This document shows positions 54,228 through 64,000 of a DNA stretch of 64,000 nt, in pieces. Under the pieces are notes generated by a model. That model searched no databases, was not told the origin of the DNA, and was given only the letters and a program-made list of their open reading frames with translations. Position 1 is the first letter of the stretch. Each line of letters opens with the position of its first letter. Origin of the DNA: Dipteris shenzhenensis (Eukaryota; Polypodiophyta; Polypodiopsida; Gleicheniales); assembly GCA_047967505.1 (NCBI GenBank), contig CM106538.1, one strand, 5' to 3'. The translations under genes were made by a program, and so were the position numbers.

Positions 54228-56034
54228 AAAAGCTTAAGGAGGCATACACAACCATCTACCATCAGTACAAAGAAAAAATGAATGAGATGCACTCCCAAAA
54301 AATAGCCATCTCCAAGCTTGAACTCCAATTGCTAGTGCACAACAATGAGGCATTGGAAGACAACACCAATGACACCCCACTACAATGCACAACCGTGGTG
54401 TACGAAGAGCTTGTGGCTGCTCTACAAGTGGAAGATCACCTCAACACACGCGTGCTTATCCAATGGAAGCAACTCCAAAAATCAGGATCATATCTGCTCA
54501 TCCAACAATCAACTGGAAACGATCAATCGGGATTAAAACCCTGCGCATAATTTGCCAAGACTTGTCTGAAGATGAGAAGAATATCTTCTGCCTGTCTACA
54601 CATGCCGGGTTTATAACACTCAGGACGGATGCTTTCATTGCATATGTCTGCCTCATGGGTAGTCCTCCCCTCAGGGTTATTGCAGGTTTGTTGCCATTGC
54701 TACAAAGGCCATCCCTATTATTTGCATGGCACGACATAACCGACATCCAACCCATGCAGCTGATCATCCCATCGCACCAGCAAAAAGAAGTGTCGGAAGA
54801 TGACAAGGCCTATCTCACATCCAACTTCCCATATCTAACCACTCTTTCTGCCAACATCATAACCTCATTTCCCCTTGCTGCTACCACCCTCTTAACCTTC
54901 CCCGAGCTCCATCCAAACATCTATTCCCTCCATCGTCTCTTTGCTCATGCCTCTCACCATTTTCAACTTACCCAATAGTCACAAACTTACGAGCTCCTTA
55001 CACCTAGCTTTTTCCCCTCCCTTGCTAATCCTACCCTTGAGGATTACCAAGCTGCTCAAACCATTTGCCCATTTCTTCCCCCCCTCCCCTCTGCTCCCCC
55101 TTCTGCCACTATCACTCAGCCATATTTCTCCCCCATGTCCCCTGATTCTCTCCCGGCCCCGTCATTACCTCCGACACTTCTGGTGCTTCCATCAGCAGAA
55201 AATGATGCAGTATTTGATTTTGAATATCCGGATCCGGATAATCCAATTCGTACACCCATGCCAAGTTCCAATGATGGGTATGATTTTGATGAGATACCAC
55301 TTCCCAATAACCCCATCAAGGAATTTTGGAGCAAATATCCTGATATGAAAACTCGCGGTGGATGGACCCTAAGTAACTTTCCTACCAACCTTCGTCAGCA
55401 TCAAATAAGTGAAGGTTGGATTAGCAAATTGGATCCACAACCTGATTGGTGCCGTCCCAAGCTCTTTGATGTAATCTTCTTAAAGGAGTACTTACGGGCA
55501 CCTCCATGTCTCAGAACCCATCCCAAGTTCTATGCAGTTCCACGGCGTAAAAAATGGGAAGCCAAAATACACACTTTGGTTGAAGATCGAGTCATTAATT
55601 GGCCAATGATCGAACCCTACTCTGGTGTAGAATGGAATATCCAAGGCACCATGATCCGAGCACTTCAGCAGCATGAACAAACAATGCGCGGCAACATTGA
55701 TCGCTTCCTTCGCCAAAGTGCCATATTCTGTAAAACATTAGAATTAATTCTGGAGGTCCCATGTTACCTTGATTCCCATTTGCCTCCACTCAGCTTTAAT
55801 CCCAATGAAAGGATTGATGCTCAGATTACAAGCCGACTCTATCAAAGAGTGATCTTCTTGGAGGCACGCCACATATCTCTGTTCGAGCAAATGGTAGATA
55901 CAGGCTACCTGGAAACTGCGCAAAAATTGTATGGTGCTAAGGCTCTACAGCAGGATCGACTGGCACGACACAAGTTCCACAACCACTGGACTAAAAACAT
56001 GGCAACCCAGGTACGTGATCGCAATAAGCCATAA
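54098..56034 (+). pseudogene. Additional Gypsy ORF, continuation in shifted frames
   Basis: Overlapping frames 54098-54550, 54385-54978 and 55135-56034 continue from the 540-aa frame and together would give over 1000 residues if joined. The first extends the coiled coil. The second has hydrophobic patches (CLMGSPPLRVIAGLLPLL) and is Leu-rich. The last (299 aa) has a conserved globular block (GWISKLDPQPDWCRPKLFD, LYQRVIFLEARHISLF) and ends with TAA at 56032-56034, 34 bases before the LTR. Shifts at about 54200-54540 and 54980-55135 may be introns or decay. Copies 1 and 3 share the block. Confidence 0.7.
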
Positions 56035-56068
56035 CCCGAGGACGGGTAATAAAATGGATCCGGGAGTA

Positions 56069-57145
56069 TGTTGACTCTGTGCCAACATGAACTTATGAAG
56101 AAAGAGAAGGTGTTACAACTTTGTGATACAACTTTGTGTTACGACTTTGTGTAACAACTTTGTGTTACAACTTCTACATGTAGAGAGAGAATGTGTTACA
56201 ACTTTGTGATACAACTTTGTGTTACAACTTTGTGATACGACTTTGTGTTACATGCAGAGAGAGAAGCTCTCCAACTTGTATAAATACCCCATAATGGAAT
56301 GAAGCCCACACTCTTTGGGGCATTGTGTTGAGTCTACTTTGGTATTCCAAGCATTTGTCTCAAGTGTCCATGCTTCCTTGCACTGCACGTCCAAAAGCAT
56401 GTCCTAACCTTGCAACCCTTCTCCCCTCTCCTCCAACCCTGCAACCCACCCTCTCCCTCTCCTCCTCCCTCCTCCTCCTTCCTCCTTCTCCTCCTCCTCC
56501 TCCTCCTCCTCCCTCCTCCTCCTCCTCCTCTCTCCTCCCCCTCCCTCCTCCTCTTCCCTCCTCCTCCTTCCTCCTCTCTCTTCTTTCACCCATGCTCTTA
56601 CACCTTCTTCCTCTCCCACTCCTATGCTTTCCTAAACCCTTAAACTCCATGATCTACGAGGGAGACGAGTTCTCCACCATGTACTCTACTCTGAACCTTG
56701 GATCCTCCTTCTAACCCTGGACTCCTTCTAAACCTTGGAACCTCCTTCTGAACCCTGGAACTCTTTCTAAACCCTAGAACCTCCTTCTGAACCCTGGAAC
56801 TCTTTCTGAACCCTGGAACCTCCTTCTGAACCCTGGAACTCTTTCTAAACCCTGGAACCTCCTTCTGAAGCCTTAAACTCCTCCTAAACCCTACAACCCC
56901 TAATGAAGGCGAAAGCCTTCATTACCTCAACAAAGATGGTTTAGGTGCCTTTTACACATGCTTGCACTTTGTTTGCTTACCACACTTAAGCCTACGTCTC
57001 TCATCGGAACACGACTCGAGGTCCTAAGCTACACATATACTACAACCGACAATCCCAATATATCTGTAGGTGACAAAAAGCCTCGGAACCCTGCAAACAT
57101 AGAAAACCCAGCTCTTCCTACGAAAGCAGTAGGAAAGAGCAAACA
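56069..57145 (+). repeat. Gypsy copy 2 3' LTR (1077 bp)
   Basis: It has the same architecture as the 5' LTR, with TATA at 56279-56286. The 13-bp array (56107-56250) is shorter. Confidence 0.93.
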
Positions 57146-57330
57146 CCAATTCCATTTCTTTGCTCCAATTTTGTTAAAGAGGGGGGGGCTGCTGAGCCCC
57201 CCCCTTTTTTTGGTTCCATAGAGTCTGCGCTAGTGCAGACTCTGGGGGGCTGCTGAGCCCCCCCTGCAAACATGCCGCTTTCAGAGGCAATGGGAAGCCA
57301 GTTCCATTTCTTTGCTCCAATTTTGTTAAT
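57146..57330 (+). repeat. G/C hairpin repeat unit, second copy
   Basis: The phrase ttccatttctttgctcc occurs at about 57150 and again at about 57302, bracketing a unit with gggggggg...cccccccc and agtctgcgctagtgcagact palindromes. With 41091-41221 it forms a two-unit tandem repeat of about 155 bp, interrupted by the Gypsy insertion. Confidence 0.8.
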
Positions 57331-57741
57331 GTTGCAACTTCATGCCTATAACAGTTTGCTGGCTCTTGTTTCTTCCCAGTCCTGTACAATGGTCCCGTTC
57401 ATCAACTAGAGATCTTATCTTGAGGATCTTGTCCTCATTCTACTGCTGCTGCTTTTGTGTGGTGCTCTTGCGATTTTAGATTAAGCTTCTAGTTCTTGAG
57501 CATCCTGTTCATTTGGGGTTTTTAAGTTTACCTAGTATGAATAATCATTTACAGGGGTCTAGTTTGTACAATTCACATCACGTTAATAGTCTCAGTTTAT
57601 TCCCTTATCCATAATAAAGCGAGTCAAGCAGTTCTTCCCTGCCCTTACCATTCTTCTATGAAGACTCCAATTCAAGGAGGATTGCGCTCTTGGTTTCACC
57701 TCTCTTATAACAAATTCAAAGCTTGGTGCAAAGGAGGATTA
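57331..57741. other. Unassigned non-coding stretch
   Basis: No coding sequence, repeat or RNA gene is recognised. Part may belong to the Copia LTR that follows, whose start is not certain. Confidence 0.5.
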
Positions 57742-58017
57742 TGTTGGAGACCATTCTACTATATTTTCCTACTTCGCTGCTCGATATGTATTGATGTCTA
57801 AGGCATGTTCTTCAAAGTTGTTGGAGTTTTGATGGGTTCCAAGTTCAAGGCTCGGGCTTCATAAGGTTTTTTATGGTGGGTATTGTGCCATGTGGGGGTT
57901 AAAGGTCACTGTGCCTTTACCCCGGTTATGTACAATACTCAAACACATATATAAATGAATGAAAAAGAAGATTAGGGTGGTTCTGCACCCACCAAAACTT
58001 GTATCTCTCTATCTCTC

Positions 58018-58073
<56 letters not shown>

Positions 58074-58106
58074 TCTTCCGTTCTTGCTTCCGTTGAGAGC
58101 ACTCTC
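57742..58106 (+). repeat. Copia 5' LTR (approximate start)
   Basis: The start is inferred from TGTTGGAGACC; the end is CTCTCA, two bases before the primer site. It includes CATATATAAATG (TATA-like, about 57947) and a (TC)n run at 58007-58071. Confidence 0.6.
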
Positions 58107-58108
58107 AA

Positions 58109-58121
58109 CTGGTATCAGAGC
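58109..58121 (+). promoter_or_regulatory. Primer binding site, tRNA-Met type
   Basis: It lies near 58109 and reads TGGTATCAGAGCC, an exact match to the usual Copia site. The leader from here to 59544 shows no supported gene. Confidence 0.85.
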
Positions 58122-59544
58122 CCGGGTGATCTAGCTGAGCATGCGTGAATGCTTGAAGCTTAGTAGCTCTGTGGGAGGAAGGAGAAGCTCTGTGGGAAGC
58201 TTTGTGGGTGACTTTACTTGCATCCGAGTGTGCAGAGACCTTGGAGGAACCTTTGGAAAAGTCACTTTGGTTTTGCGAAGTGGTTTTGAGAGCCTGTTAA
58301 GTGTTTTCAAAGAAAAAGTCGTTTTTTGAGTTTTTCCCTGTTCCGTTCGATGACAGAGACTCCATATTGACTTGTAGAGGCAACTATTGCTTGCTTTTGG
58401 TATCCACTTCACTTCAGGAGCTTGGAAACACCTTCATTCTTGAATCTAGGATCATTTCACTGGATTTTTGACTCACTGAGTCAGTTCCTGCGTTTTTTGC
58501 CCGGGTGTTGGAACTCAAGTTTGGAGCAACCATTTGCAGATCTGTCAGTTCCGGTGGACTCAGGAGGTCCTAAAACTTCTATGTTGCTCATCGTTCACAC
58601 TCCGGTGGAGTTTACAAACAGCTCTGTTTCCAAAAACATTTTTCGTCCATGTGTTGGACCCAGTGATTGAGACCACGGTTTCCAAAACCGTCTGTCCCAT
58701 TGCGTTCCGGACGCCCAAAAACCCCTACCTGTCAGTTCTTGCGCAATTCGGTGGAGGATTTTCAGAGTTGTAGATCTCTGTGTATTCGATTTCATCTCTC
58801 TGTTATGCATTTTTCATTCTAAGGTTTTGAAACCTTAGATTTATGCCACATGGCAGTGGATAAGTGTTGACTCCCATTTCTCACTCATCGGTTGGGATTT
58901 TGGAGTTCTGGCAGAAGAGAGATATTTGCAGATTTTCTTGCTGATTCTGATTATGCAATGGCGCCCATGTTTTGAGGCATCTCAAGTTCTATTTTCAGTA
59001 GCGGTCATTACCGTGGGACTATGATTTCTTGAGCATACCTTATACAGATCACTCTGATTGTAGTTTGAGCAGTGTGCGCTCATTCGTGGTATGCATTGGG
59101 TTGTAGTGGATGATTTATAGGCCATTTAGATGCATTGCGGTCCTTATTGGATGCGTTGATAGGCCCAAATTGCCTTGTGGGATGCTATTTTTATGGATGC
59201 TTTGCACATGGATGCTATTTTATGCTGAGGGACAGCTTTGACACATTGCAGGTGATGCACTGATAGTGCTATGCTCTCTTGGATGAGATATTATTGATGC
59301 ATATATCAGTGGACGGTGTTTATGCTTGAGTCATTTGGCACTTATTCGCATTTTCTTTTGGGCCAGATTTGCTCATATGGATGCATAGTATATGCACATG
59401 AGTCAGATGCATCTTTTGATGCTTTGAGCTTTGAGTTTTGGTGATATTTCACTCTATTGTGGCATACACATTTGGGTGCACCTAGTATTTGGTGTGATTC
59501 TCTCTTGCAGGCACTAGCATTTGGGATTTTGTTTCATTTGCATC

Positions 59545-60951
59545 ATGGCATCCTCTTCCATGTCTGAAAAGGAGTTTTTCAGCATTAAAAAGTTTGATGG
59601 GACAAACTTTTCTTTGTGGAAAGAAGAAATAAGGGATGTGCTTATTCAAAAGAAGCAGATTAAACCCTTGGCAGGTATTGAAGCTAAGCCTACGGATATG
59701 TTTGAGGATGATTGGAATGAGTTGGATGCATTAGCAAAGTCTACTATTAGACTTCATCTTGCAGAGTCAGTTTATTTCATAGTAGTAAATGAGCAGACTA
59801 CGAAAGATTTGTGGAAGAAACTGTGTGCCACTTATGAGAAGGAAACTGCCTCTAATAAAGTTTACCTCATGAAGAGGTTGTTTGAGCTGCAGATGAAGGA
59901 AGGGGTCTCCATTTCTTCTCACTTGAATGAATTCAATATTATTTTCAGCTAGCTTCAGGCTCAGAAAATGAATTTTGATGCGGAGACTAAGGCAATATTT
60001 CTCTTATGTTCATTGCCATCCTCATGGGATACCTTCCGTACAGCTATCAGTAACTCTGCACCTGGTGGAGTACTAAAATTTGATGATGTTGTGGGTAGCT
60101 TGTTGGCCGAGGAGATTAGACGGAAGTCTATGGATGGCAACAAGCAGGATGCAGCCTTAAATGTGCAAAGGGACAGATCACAGTTCAGGGGGAAGTCCCA
60201 AGAAAGAAGGAAGTCTCATAGCAAATCCAGGGCACGAAACATTGAGTGTTACCACTGTGGCAAGAAGGGCCATATGAAAAAGGATTGCTACAAGCTGAAA
60301 AGAGAGAAAAAGGATCAGAAAAAGAATGCAAATTGGGGTGCAAATAAAAAGGAAGAGAGTCCAAGGGAGGACAAAGGAAAAGTGAAGATCGAGGAGATCA
60401 ATGCAGCCACACATGATAGTGACAATGACGTTCTCTTCATGTCTGGTTTATCTGCAGAGTTGCTTACCACTTCAGATGATGCATATTCCCAGGATTGGAT
60501 TTTGGATTCTGGTGCTTCATTCCATGTTACTCCCCATAGGGAATGGTTCTCCACTTATCACAGTGGAAAGATAGGTTGTGTGCATCTTGGAAATGACTAT
60601 GCATGTGACATAGTGGGAGCAGGTGACATAAAGTTTTCTTTTGCAAATGGGTCTGCATTTGTTTTGAAACATGTGAGACATGTGCCTAAGCTGACCAAGA
60701 GTCTTATTTCAGTGGGTCAGCTAGATGATGCTGGTTTTCACACCACTTTTGGCTTTCAGAGTTGGAAAATTCAAAAGGGCTCTATGCTTTTGGCTAAGGG
60801 TGCCAAGTGTGGGACTTTGTATCCCTTACATGTATCAGGGGTATTTGATCATGTTGTTGTAATAACCGAGCAGCCAAGCACTTCTTTGTGGCATTGCAGG
60901 TTGGGGCACACGAGCCAGAATAGAATGAAACTCTTATGCCATTTGGGTTAG
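59545..60951 (+). pseudogene. Copia gag-protease-integrase start, broken
   Basis: The start at 59545 is MASSSMSEKEFFSIKKFDG. UBN2 gag (GTNFSLWKEEIRDVL) runs to a TAG at 59950-59952, where the same frame resumes. The zinc knuckle is CYHCGKKGHMKKDC (about 60247), the protease DSGASFHVTPHREW (about 60510) and the integrase zinc site WHCRLGHTSQ (about 60890). TAG at 60949-60951 ends the open part. The relation is to the plant TNT1-94-type Pol. Confidence 0.88.
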
Positions 60952-62402
60952 GTACTACATTTGAGTTTCTCTAATTTTGAATTTTGTGAGCACTGTCTCT
61001 ATGGGAAGCAGACTAAATCAGCCCATAAAAGAAGGGGAAAGAAAGAGTTTGAAAAGCTTGATTTGGTGCATTCAGACGTATGTGGTCCCATGCCTACACG
61101 GTCATTAGGCAGGGTTGAATACTATGTGACATTCATTGATGATGCAACTAGGAAAGTGTGGGCTTATGCTATAGCTCGAAAGAGTGATGTGTTCCAAGTA
61201 TTTCAAAAATCGCTAACCTTCGTTGAGAATCAGTCAGGTAGAACGCTTAAATGGCTACGGACTGACAATGCTGGAGAGTATCTCTCTCATGACTTTCAAC
61301 ATTTTTGTGATACACATGGGATTAAGAGGGAGCTCACATCCCCTCGTACTCCAAAGCAAAATCTAGTTGCAGAAAAGATGAACCGTACCATTCAAGAAAG
61401 GTTGCAATGCATGCTTTCCAATGCAAGTCTTTCTGGTGGTTTTTGGGCTGAGGCAATGAAACTGCAGTGCATGTGATCAATAGATCACCTAGTAAGAGTT
61501 TGGATGGTGGTATTCCTGAAGAGGCATGGAGTGGCAAGAAGCCCTCTTACTCTCATTTGCGTATATTTTGGTGTGAGGCATATGCACATGTGCCAAAAGA
61601 GCTTCGAAAGAAGCTAGATCCTAAGTCTAGGAAATGCATTTTTCTGGGTTATGGTGAAAGTGGAGAGATGGGATATCGTCTCTGGGATCCAGAAGCAAAG
61701 AAGATCATACGCAGCCATGATGTAGTCTTTAATGAGAAGAAGATGCATAAGGCACTCATGAGGGATGTGGAAATGAGGAGAATCACTTTCCAAGATGTGA
61801 ATCCACCTGCATATGTTGATAGACAGCAAGCTGTCCATGCACCAAATGTGCAAGAAATGGTACCACCAAGTACTCCCATAGGTATACAATCAAGGGTAGA
61901 TGATGGATCATCTATTGGTGGAAATGATGAGCCAAATGTGGTTGATATGCAAGTGGGACAACAAGCTGAAATGCCCTTGAGAAGATCATCTAGAGTGTCT
62001 AGACCACCTGATAGGTTTGTTCCAGGGGTAGACTATGTGATGCTTACTGATTGCGGGGAGCCTTCTTGCTACAGAGAGGCTATGATGCGTGAGGATCAAT
62101 GCAAGTGGGAGTATGCTATGCAATCAGAGTCTCTATGGTCTTAAGCAAGCACCTAGAGAATGGTATCAGAAGTTTGATGCTTTTATTCGGTCCCAGGGTT
62201 TTAGAAGGAGTGAAATTGATCACTGCCTCTACACTAAAAGGGCTAAGGATAATAGCCTGATAATCTTGGCACTATATGTGGATGATATGCTATTTGCTAG
62301 CAAGAATACTTATGAGCTAGATGCATTAAAGGCCAAGTTGCATGAGGCCTTCGATATGAAGGATTTGGAATTTGCAGGTCATATTCTTGGTATGTGCATC
62401 AC
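60952..62402 (+). pseudogene. Copia integrase core and RT remnant
   Basis: 60961-61476 encodes CEHCLYGKQTKSAH and the core (LVHSDVCGPMPT, FIDDATRKVW, RTDNAGEYLSHDF, TPKQNLVAEKMN). A shift at about 61467 leads to 61467-62144 with the C-terminal domain (FWCEAYAHVPKEL) and the RT approach (RRSSRVSRPPDRF). At about 62110-62135 the sequence jumps from the EAMMREDQCKWEYAM block to SLYGLKQAPREWYQ, removing roughly 140 RT codons. The RT catalytic ALYVDDMLFAS remains before the break at 62402. Confidence 0.85.
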
Positions 62403-63645
62403 TGTTGGCTCTTTCCTACTGCTTTCGTAGGAAGAGCTGGGTTATTCTATGTTGCAGGGTTCCGAGGCTTTTTGTCACCTACAAATATATTGGGATTGTC
62501 GTTGTAATATATGTGTAGCTTAGGACCTCGAGTCATGTTCTAGTGAGAGACGTAGGCTTAAGTGTGGTAAGCAAACAAAGTGCAAGCATGTGTAAAAGGC
62601 ACGTAAACCATCGTTGTTGGGGTAATGAAGGCTTTCGCCTTCATTGGGGGTTGTAGGGTTTAGGAGGAGTTTAAGGGTTCAGAAGGAGGTTCCAGGGTTT
62701 AGAAAGAGTTCAAGGGTTCAGAAGGAGGATCCAGGGTTTAGAAAGAGTTCAGGGTTAGAAAGAGTTCCAGGGTTTAGAAGGAGGTTCCAAGGTTTAGAAG
62801 GAGGTTCCAAGGTTTAGAAGGAGTCCAGGGTTAGAAGGAGGATCTAAGGTTCAGAGTAAAGTACATGGTGGAGAACTCGTCTCCCTCGTAGATCATGGAG
62901 TTTAAGAGTTTAGGAAAGCATAGGAGTGGGAGAGGAAGAAGGTGTAAGAGCATGGGTGAAGGAAGAGAGAGAGGAGGAAGGAGGAGGAGGGAAGAGGAGG
63001 AGGGAGAGGGAGGAGAGAGGAGGAGGAGGAGGAGGGAGGAGGAGGAGGAGGAGGAGGAGGGAGGAGGAGGAGAAGGAGGAGGAGGGAAGAGGAGGAGAAG
63101 GAGGAAGGAGAAGGAGGGAGGAGGAGAGGGAGAGGGTGGGTTGCAGGGTTGGAGGAGAGGGGAGAAGGGTTGCAAGGTTAGGACATGCTTTTGGACGTGC
63201 AGTGCAAGGAAGCATGGACACTTGAGACAAATGCTTGGAATACCAATGTAGACTCAACACAATGCCCCAAGAGTGCGGGCTTCATTCCATTATGGGGTAT
63301 TTATATAAGTTGGAGAGCTTCTCTCTCTGCATGTAACACAAAGTCGTATCACAAAGTTGTAACACAAAGTTGTGTCACAAAGTCGTAACACAAAGTTGTG
63401 TCACAAAGTCGTAACACATTCTCTCTCTTCATGCAGAACTTGTAACACAAACTTGTAACACAAAGTTGTTACACAAAGTCGTAACATAAACTTGTAACAC
63501 AAACTTGTAACACAAAGTTGTTACACAAAGTCGTAACATAAAGTTGTGTCTAGAAGTTGTAACACAAAGTTGTAACACAAAATTGTATCACAAAGTTGTA
63601 ACACCTTCTCTTTCTTCATAAGTTCATGTTGGCACAGAGTCAACA
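62403..63645 (-). repeat. Gypsy copy 3 3' LTR (1243 bp)
   Basis: Read on the minus strand it begins TGTTGACTCTG at 63645 and ends AGAGCCAACA at 62403. The 13-bp array (63325-63605) is the longest of the TTGTAACACAAAG type, followed by TATA (63298-63305), the CT-rich tract (62950-63140 as GGA on plus) and the 20-bp array. Expected target duplication: ATCAC (62398-62402). Confidence 0.88.
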
Positions 63646-64000
63646 TACTCCCGGATCCATTTGATTGCCCATCCTCGGGTTATGGCTTATGGCGATCACG
63701 TACCTGGGTTGCCATGTTTTTAGTCCAGTGGCTGTGGAACTTGTGTCGTGCCAGTCGATCCTACTGTAGAGCCTTAGCACCATACAATTTTTGCGCGGTT
63801 TCCAGGTAGCCTGTATCTACCATTTGCTCGAACAGAGATATGTGGCGTGCCTCCAAGAAGATCACTCTTTGATAGAGTCGGCTGGTAATCTGAGCATCAA
63901 TCCGTTCATTGGGATTAAAGCTGAGTGGAGGCAAATGGGAATCAAGGTAACATGGGACCTCCAGAATTAATGCTAATGTTTTGCAGAATATGGCACTTTG
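63646..64000 (-). pseudogene. Gypsy copy 3 extra ORF, C-terminal end
   Basis: The minus strand matches copy 2 from about 55716 to 56068: LYQRVIFLEARHISLF and MVDTGYLETAQKLYGAK, then a stop codon within the homologous QQD block. The element body continues to the right of the window. Confidence 0.8.

Larger units (their letters stand above)
41222..57145 (+). mobile_element. Full-length Athila-like Ty3/Gypsy (copy 2), 15.9 kb
   Basis: LTRs (41222-42314 and 56069-57145) begin TGTTGACTC and end AACA, flanked by a perfect target duplication CCAAT (41217-41221, 57146-57150). The primer site is tRNA-Asp-like. A 3.3 kb leader holds an extreme homopyrimidine tract. The order gag, protease, RT, RNase H, integrase, GPY/F, then a large extra reading-frame region, together with long LTRs, no chromodomain and no second RNase H, points to the Athila branch. 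Stops in gag, RT and integrase and frameshifts in the extra ORF make this copy defective. Confidence 0.93.
57742..62402 (+). mobile_element. SIRE/TNT-like Ty1/Copia, 3'-truncated
   Basis: A putative LTR (57742 to about 58106), a perfect tRNA-Met primer site, a 1.4 kb leader, and gag, protease, integrase and partial RT in order. It is cut at 62402 by the LTR of Gypsy copy 3, so its 3' end may continue beyond the window. It is broken by a stop in gag, one after the integrase zinc site, one near 61475, and a deletion of the N-terminal half of RT. Confidence 0.85.

Noticed and set aside
52605-56034. Env-like protein
   Set aside because: No signal peptide, transmembrane segment or furin-like site is visible.

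Overview
This is nuclear DNA from a land plant with a large, repeat-rich genome. The evidence is GT-AG introns, plant-type Copia and Gypsy LTR retrotransposons primed by tRNA-Met and tRNA-Asp-like sites, a SWIM-type MULE-like transposase, and CCCTAAA telomere-like motifs. The species cannot be told from the sequence. I see no convincing ordinary host gene, tRNA or rRNA; nearly all of the window is nested mobile elements.

Layout. 1-996: 5' end of a minus-strand Copia element that runs off the window. 997-28618: an old Gypsy element (copy 1) cut into three pieces by later insertions. The first insertion is a 7.3 kb element with 32-bp terminal inverted repeats (5523-12851). The second is a decayed minus-strand Copia (14727-25696), which itself holds a young, apparently intact plus-strand Copia (15588-20983). 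28619-29635: scraps of LINE reverse transcriptase, RNase H and a zinc knuckle. 29637-31134: fragment of a second member of the decayed Copia family. 31135 to about 39990: a minus-strand MULE-like transposon split by a non-autonomous gag-protease LTR element (33455-37776). 41222-57145: a 15.9 kb Athila-like Gypsy (copy 2) with perfect target duplications, a 3.3 kb leader holding a 1.2 kb homopyrimidine tract, and extra reading frames after integrase. 57742-62402: a truncated Copia. 62403-64000: 3' LTR and body end of a third, minus-strand copy of the Athila-like family.

The most unusual part is the 5523-12851 element. By splice-site and phase analysis I reconstruct a six-exon minus-strand gene whose product begins with a histone H3-like tail and H3 fold and continues into a C48 (Ulp1/SENP-like) cysteine protease domain. 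A spliced 417-codon plus-strand gene converges on it, and a second minus-strand gene encodes a basic, coiled-coil-rich protein. Between the two minus-strand genes are six hairpin repeats and palindromic CACACGTGTG sites. The matching site in Gypsy copy 2 is empty, so the insertion boundaries can be read to the base, and no target-site duplication is seen. I find no recognisable transposase, so this is either a non-autonomous cargo element or a mobile element with an undescribed recombinase.

The insertion order can be read from the nesting. Gypsy copy 1 is oldest, then the TIR element and the decayed Copia, and the intact Copia last (298-bp LTRs, two differences seen). The gag-protease element is also young (466-bp LTRs, three differences seen).
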